From Megamerina dolium (Eukaryota; Arthropoda; Insecta; Diptera; Megamerinidae), in NCBI GenBank assembly GCA_963854835.1, contig OY978529.1:34964055-35028054 (forward strand): DNA of 64,000 bases, in the 5' to 3' direction. Made by a program: the position numbers and the translations under genes. How positions within the stretch are numbered: the stretch's first letter is position 1; the number at the start of each line of letters is the position of its first letter. Shown here in pieces: positions 61,871-64,000 of this stretch. Under the pieces are notes generated by a model, which was given only the letters and a program-made list of their open reading frames with translations, made no database searches and was not told where the DNA came from.

Positions 61871-63520
61871 TTATACAACGATTTTCAGCCATTTGGATCC
61901 ATATTTGCGGCAGTTATAATATGAACAGAGATCCAAAAATGATTAAGTTGACTCAGGTGGTGATTTTAATCAGCATATTTAATATATCTTATATTAAATT
62001 AAATATTTAAATTTAATTAAAAATCAAATGCCATCTTGAATTGCACACCATAAAATGGGGAGTAACTGCTCTGCACATATCCACGGTGGTCCTATACTTT
62101 TCTACAAGTATAATCATGATATTTACTATGTATATGAGTATATGAATTTATTTATATTTGTACATAAAATACTCATATTTAATAAATAACTTATGAATAT
62201 ATATATACATATATATATTATTTAAGATATCCTATTCTCATTTATTCCATACAAATACATATACATTCAAAAGTATACACATATTGAACATAATCTTGCC
62301 TACGCCTCTCTCTTTCTCTCCCTCTCTCGTTGTCTCTATTATGTGAATGAACTTTCTTAGTTAGTTGTTATTTTTATAGTATTCTTTTCGACTAGATATT
62401 CAATATGACGACAGACATGGGTTCATGGGAAATGGGTGATAAAGGCTTGTGTATTAAACAAAGTATATACATGTATGTGTATGTATGGATATGTAATAAA
62501 GCAAAATACAAGCATATATATTGTGTGAATACAATATATTGTGCAACATAAAATTCTTTACTATACCAACAATAGCAGAAATAATACAAAAACTATGCTA
62601 CTAGCCAGATACTTACTAACTAAGTACTAATACTATCGCTACTCCTATATTACATACTATTATTCTTTATTGCGAACGTATTATTGCGCACATATTCGCA
62701 GCTTCTTTTGTTATTTGATTATATTTTGATTATAGTATTCACTTTTCGTAGCTGTAGTATTTATTTTATTAGTTTCATCATCCTAAATTTTATTTCATCG
62801 TATCGTAAAGCATTTATTATAGTGCATACAAATGCCTTATTGCTTATATAAAGTTTATACAATTGACAGAGATTGAATAAAAATTAGATAAAAATTCATG
62901 ACGTAATAATTTATTTATGCATTTTAAGATGAGCAAAATAGTGTAGTGGGATAAACAGCATTAAATTTTATTACAAAAAAAAAAAAAAAATCAGCATAGA
63001 AACTAATTCTACGTGAGAAATGAAATAATTCTATTTAGCTTCCAAAAACGAGGTATCACATAAAAAAGAAGTATTAGATCTGTAACGACTGTGAACTCTA
63101 AGTTAGTGGCATCTTCAGAAAAAAAGACAGATATTTGCTCTCTCTAATAGCATTCCTTCTTTCAGCTCTCTGCAAGTAACCGGATTTTTGTACCATTTCT
63201 TTTGTAAAGAAAACAAGCTATCGATTTAGAAAATCTATGCATAAACATCAAAGTTATGAGCAATTATGTGAAAGAATCGAAATGAAAATATTTCTCAACT
63301 TTTGAACGAGTCGACATCAGATTTAAATTACATGGTACTAGGCAAGAAATAGCTCACGACTTTTCGAAATGAGTACACGAGCTCTCATATTGAGGCTAAA
63401 ATATGCGTGCCCCAAGAAATCACAGCGGTGGAGTGGGGTAAATGGTGCCAAAACTGGGTTAAAATTCAAAATTCGAGGAACACCGGTAAAGAACCCCACA
63501 GCTTCCTAAGTGTTATGCCC
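61871..63520. other. AT-rich non-coding DNA
   Basis: No gene supported. A CT-rich patch lies at 62303-62335 and an A-run at 62976-62989. Confidence 0.4.
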
Positions 63521-63529
63521 AGAGAGGTA

Positions 63530-64000
63530 AAATGTAAAACCGATCTCTATTAATTTCTTCTCCGCAATATTTCTTTGAAAAATACTTTCCTAAACGAGTG
63601 CCGATTTTATAAAATTCGCTAGCATCGCACTGAGAATACCACAAGAGGAGTAAATTATATGATCTTTTCGAAAATACTTACCACCTACCTCGACTTCTCA
63701 GAAGGGCTGTACTACAAAATTGCACTAAAAAACCACTTCAAATTCCATAAATAACCTGAAAGCTACATATGCATAACTTCTTAGCGGGAATCCCATACAA
63801 AGTTGGCGTTTTTATAAAATGCAGTCCCTTCGCTTCCAGGATCCCGCTAGACAAGTAAAGTATAAGACTGACCCCCAATCATTAAGCTATTTAATTTTTT
63901 TTTTCTGAACATATTGTATATACCACCTACTGACGCCCCTTACAGGAGGAGGAGGACCGACTCCAAGAAGTGTTTTCTCTTCAACATTTCACCAGAACAT
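63530..64000. repeat. Dispersed degenerate repeat (gacgagtaaa family), running off the window
   Basis: Contains aaaccgatctctattaattt, gaagggctgtactacaaaat, tgcagtcccttcgcttccag, gatcccgctagacaagtaaa and ccccttacaggagg. These match, in order, the units at 15.07-15.64 kb. Confidence 0.5.

Overview
This window comes from a higher (cyclorrhaphan) fly nuclear genome. It is strongly AT-rich, its introns carry canonical GT-AG signals, and its only two recognisable protein-coding genes are RYK/Derailed-family Wnt5-type receptors with insect-type sequence. An INE-1/DINE-1-like repeat element, typical of Diptera, is present in two copies. The large introns and intergenic distances suggest a fly with a bigger genome than Drosophila, such as a tephritid or a calyptrate; that last step is inference. 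|| Layout. At 1-1995 there is no recognisable exon, only degenerate repeats; this is probably dnt intron or upstream DNA. At 1996-5200 (+) are the last three coding exons of a doughnut-like receptor (dnt). At 5201-14182 is the region between the two 3' ends: dnt 3' UTR, a long degenerate repeat tract (6.4-8.6 kb), AT-rich repeats, AACGA-rich repeats and two strong hairpins. At 14183-17570 (-) are the last three coding exons of a derailed-like receptor (drl). The two genes therefore converge, stop codon to stop codon about 9 kb apart. From 17571 to 64000 I find no convincing exon in 46 kb. It is most simply read as the 5' intron and upstream region of drl. It holds a self-complementary AT-rich satellite (22.2-24.3 kb), two DINE-like elements (28.0-29.3 and 36.7-38.3 kb), a fossil end of a non-LTR retrotransposon (52.2-52.5 kb), several arrays of ~150-bp units in both orientations, and many microsatellites. 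|| How the parts relate. dnt and drl share intron positions, intron phases and exact sizes of the last two exons (297 and 112 nt), so they are tandem-derived paralogues. In flies the products bind Wnt5 and guide axons and muscles; their kinase domains are atypical. The signal-peptide exon of each gene is not seen here. || The most unusual feature is a set of ~150-bp repeat arrays, at least six plus the inner units of the DINE-like elements, which share parts of one core (cacgcccac ... cccatacaaa). They look like DINE/Helentron internal repeats at different stages of becoming satellite DNA.
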